Source: Clostridia bacterium
GTDB lineage: Bacteria > Bacillota > Clostridia > Christensenellales > CAG-1252
Length of the DNA: 6,437 nt
Direction: 5' to 3'
Assembly (NCBI GenBank): GCA_009928745.1
Contig: SACC01000076.1
Coordinates: forward strand, 1-6,437
Below the pieces are notes generated by a model, which saw only the letters and a program-made list of their open reading frames with translations, ran no database searches and was not told where the DNA came from. Within the stretch, counting starts at the first letter, position 1. Each line of letters begins with the position of its first letter. The position numbers and the translations under genes were made by a program. Positions 6,172 to 6,437 of the stretch are shown here, piece by piece.

Positions 6172-6345
6172 TACATTTACCCATAACTCGGAATGGAATT
6201 ATATACACTTTGCGTATAATATGCGTTTTATAGCAAATATCAGCAATGAAGGAAAAATACAAATTTTTTGAGAATAAAAGAACAATAAAAGATAAAGATT
6301 ATTAAGCGTATTGCAAAGCGCGCGATATTTTGGTATAATTTTGAT
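6172..6345. other. Intergenic region after the amidohydrolase gene
   Basis: This 174-bp AT-rich gap contains TATAAT at 6215-6220 without a good -35 and a stronger promoter at 6311-6339. A 19-codon frame at 6246-6305 has no ribosome binding site and is not called. No GC-rich hairpin terminator is seen. Confidence 0.5.
6311..6339 (+). promoter_or_regulatory. SigA-type promoter with extended -10 for the last gene
   Basis: TTGCAA at 6311-6316 (four of six -35 bases) and TATAAT at 6334-6339 are separated by exactly 17 nt, and TGG directly precedes the -10, making it extended. The predicted start point falls at about 6345-6347, on or beside the ATG at 6346. Confidence 0.65.
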
Positions 6346-6437
6346 ATGGTTGGATACGAGGAATATAAAGAAAAGATATCAGATATGGATATCAAAATCG
6401 AATATGCAAACAGCGCGGTGTTTTGGGCAAAAATCGG
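6346..6437 (+). CDS. Start of an unrecognised protein (3' end outside window)
   Basis: The frame from ATG 6346 stays open to the window edge, giving 30 codons (MVGYEEYKEKISDMDIKIEY, then ANSAVFWAKI). I do not recognise the family. The visible part looks like a charged N-terminal helix followed by alternating hydrophobic residues that could form a strand. No Shine-Dalgarno sequence precedes the ATG, and a strong promoter ends only 6 nt before it, so the mRNA could be leaderless. The in-frame ATG at 6385 is an alternative start with a leader of about 40 nt, but its upstream region is only purine-rich (GAGGAA lies 21 nt away, too far). Whether this is a real gene depends on sequence beyond the window. 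Confidence 0.5.
   Translation, partial: MVGYEEYKEKISDMDIKIEYANSAVFWAKI

Noticed and set aside
6215..6220. TATAAT as a second promoter after the amidohydrolase gene.
   Set aside because: No acceptable -35 lies 16-18 nt upstream and no gene with a ribosome binding site follows at suitable distance.
6212..6225. GCGTATAATATGCG reads the same backwards.
   Set aside because: It is a mirror repeat, not an inverted repeat, so it forms no hairpin or dyad site.
6246..6305. A 19-codon frame starting MKEKYKFFENK, faintly like the start of cysteine-rich small domain proteins.
   Set aside because: It has no ribosome binding site and no cysteines, and it stops at once. The likeness covers only a few residues and no remnant follows.

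Overview
The window looks like chromosomal DNA of a Gram-positive, probably spore-forming, Clostridia-like bacterium (Bacillota). Three things suggest this: the citramalate-type leucine/isoleucine operon with short clostridial-style LeuC and LeuD, strong AAGGAG-type ribosome binding sites before every gene with a visible start except the last, and a secreted LysM-CAP protein of the YkwD type. By eye the coding DNA has moderate GC and the gaps are AT-rich. No mobile element, CRISPR array, tRNA or rRNA is visible.

From the left edge to about 3428 runs a tight plus-strand operon: the 3' end of citramalate synthase (cimA, cut by the window edge), then leuC, leuD and leuB. The gaps are 3 nt, 10 nt and a 1-nt TAATG overlap. 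LeuC and LeuD form 3-isopropylmalate dehydratase and LeuB is the dehydrogenase that follows it. The same enzymes can process the C5 products of citramalate synthase, so the cluster can serve isoleucine synthesis (pyruvate to 2-oxobutyrate), leucine synthesis, or both. A hairpin at about 3476-3501 with A/T tracts on both sides ends this operon and probably also the convergent gene coming from the right.

From 3586 to 4263 on the minus strand lies a secreted protein with a signal peptide, one LysM domain and a CAP/SCP domain, probably acting at the cell wall or spore surface. A 351-bp divergent gap (4264-4614) follows. It holds a convincing extended -10 promoter for the gene on its right, a 12-bp GC-cored palindrome and a small dyad over the -35 region.

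From 4615 to 6171 on the plus strand lies a metal-dependent amidohydrolase of the YtcJ-like (Amidohydro_3) family, with its metal-binding residues apparently intact and an unusual short cationic tail. Its substrate cannot be read from the sequence. The last 92 bases hold the start of an unrecognised gene whose promoter sits so close to the first ATG that the mRNA may be leaderless.

Overall this is an ordinary metabolic region plus three single genes. I see no sign of an undescribed multi-gene system; the findings are small-scale observations, mostly of modest interest.
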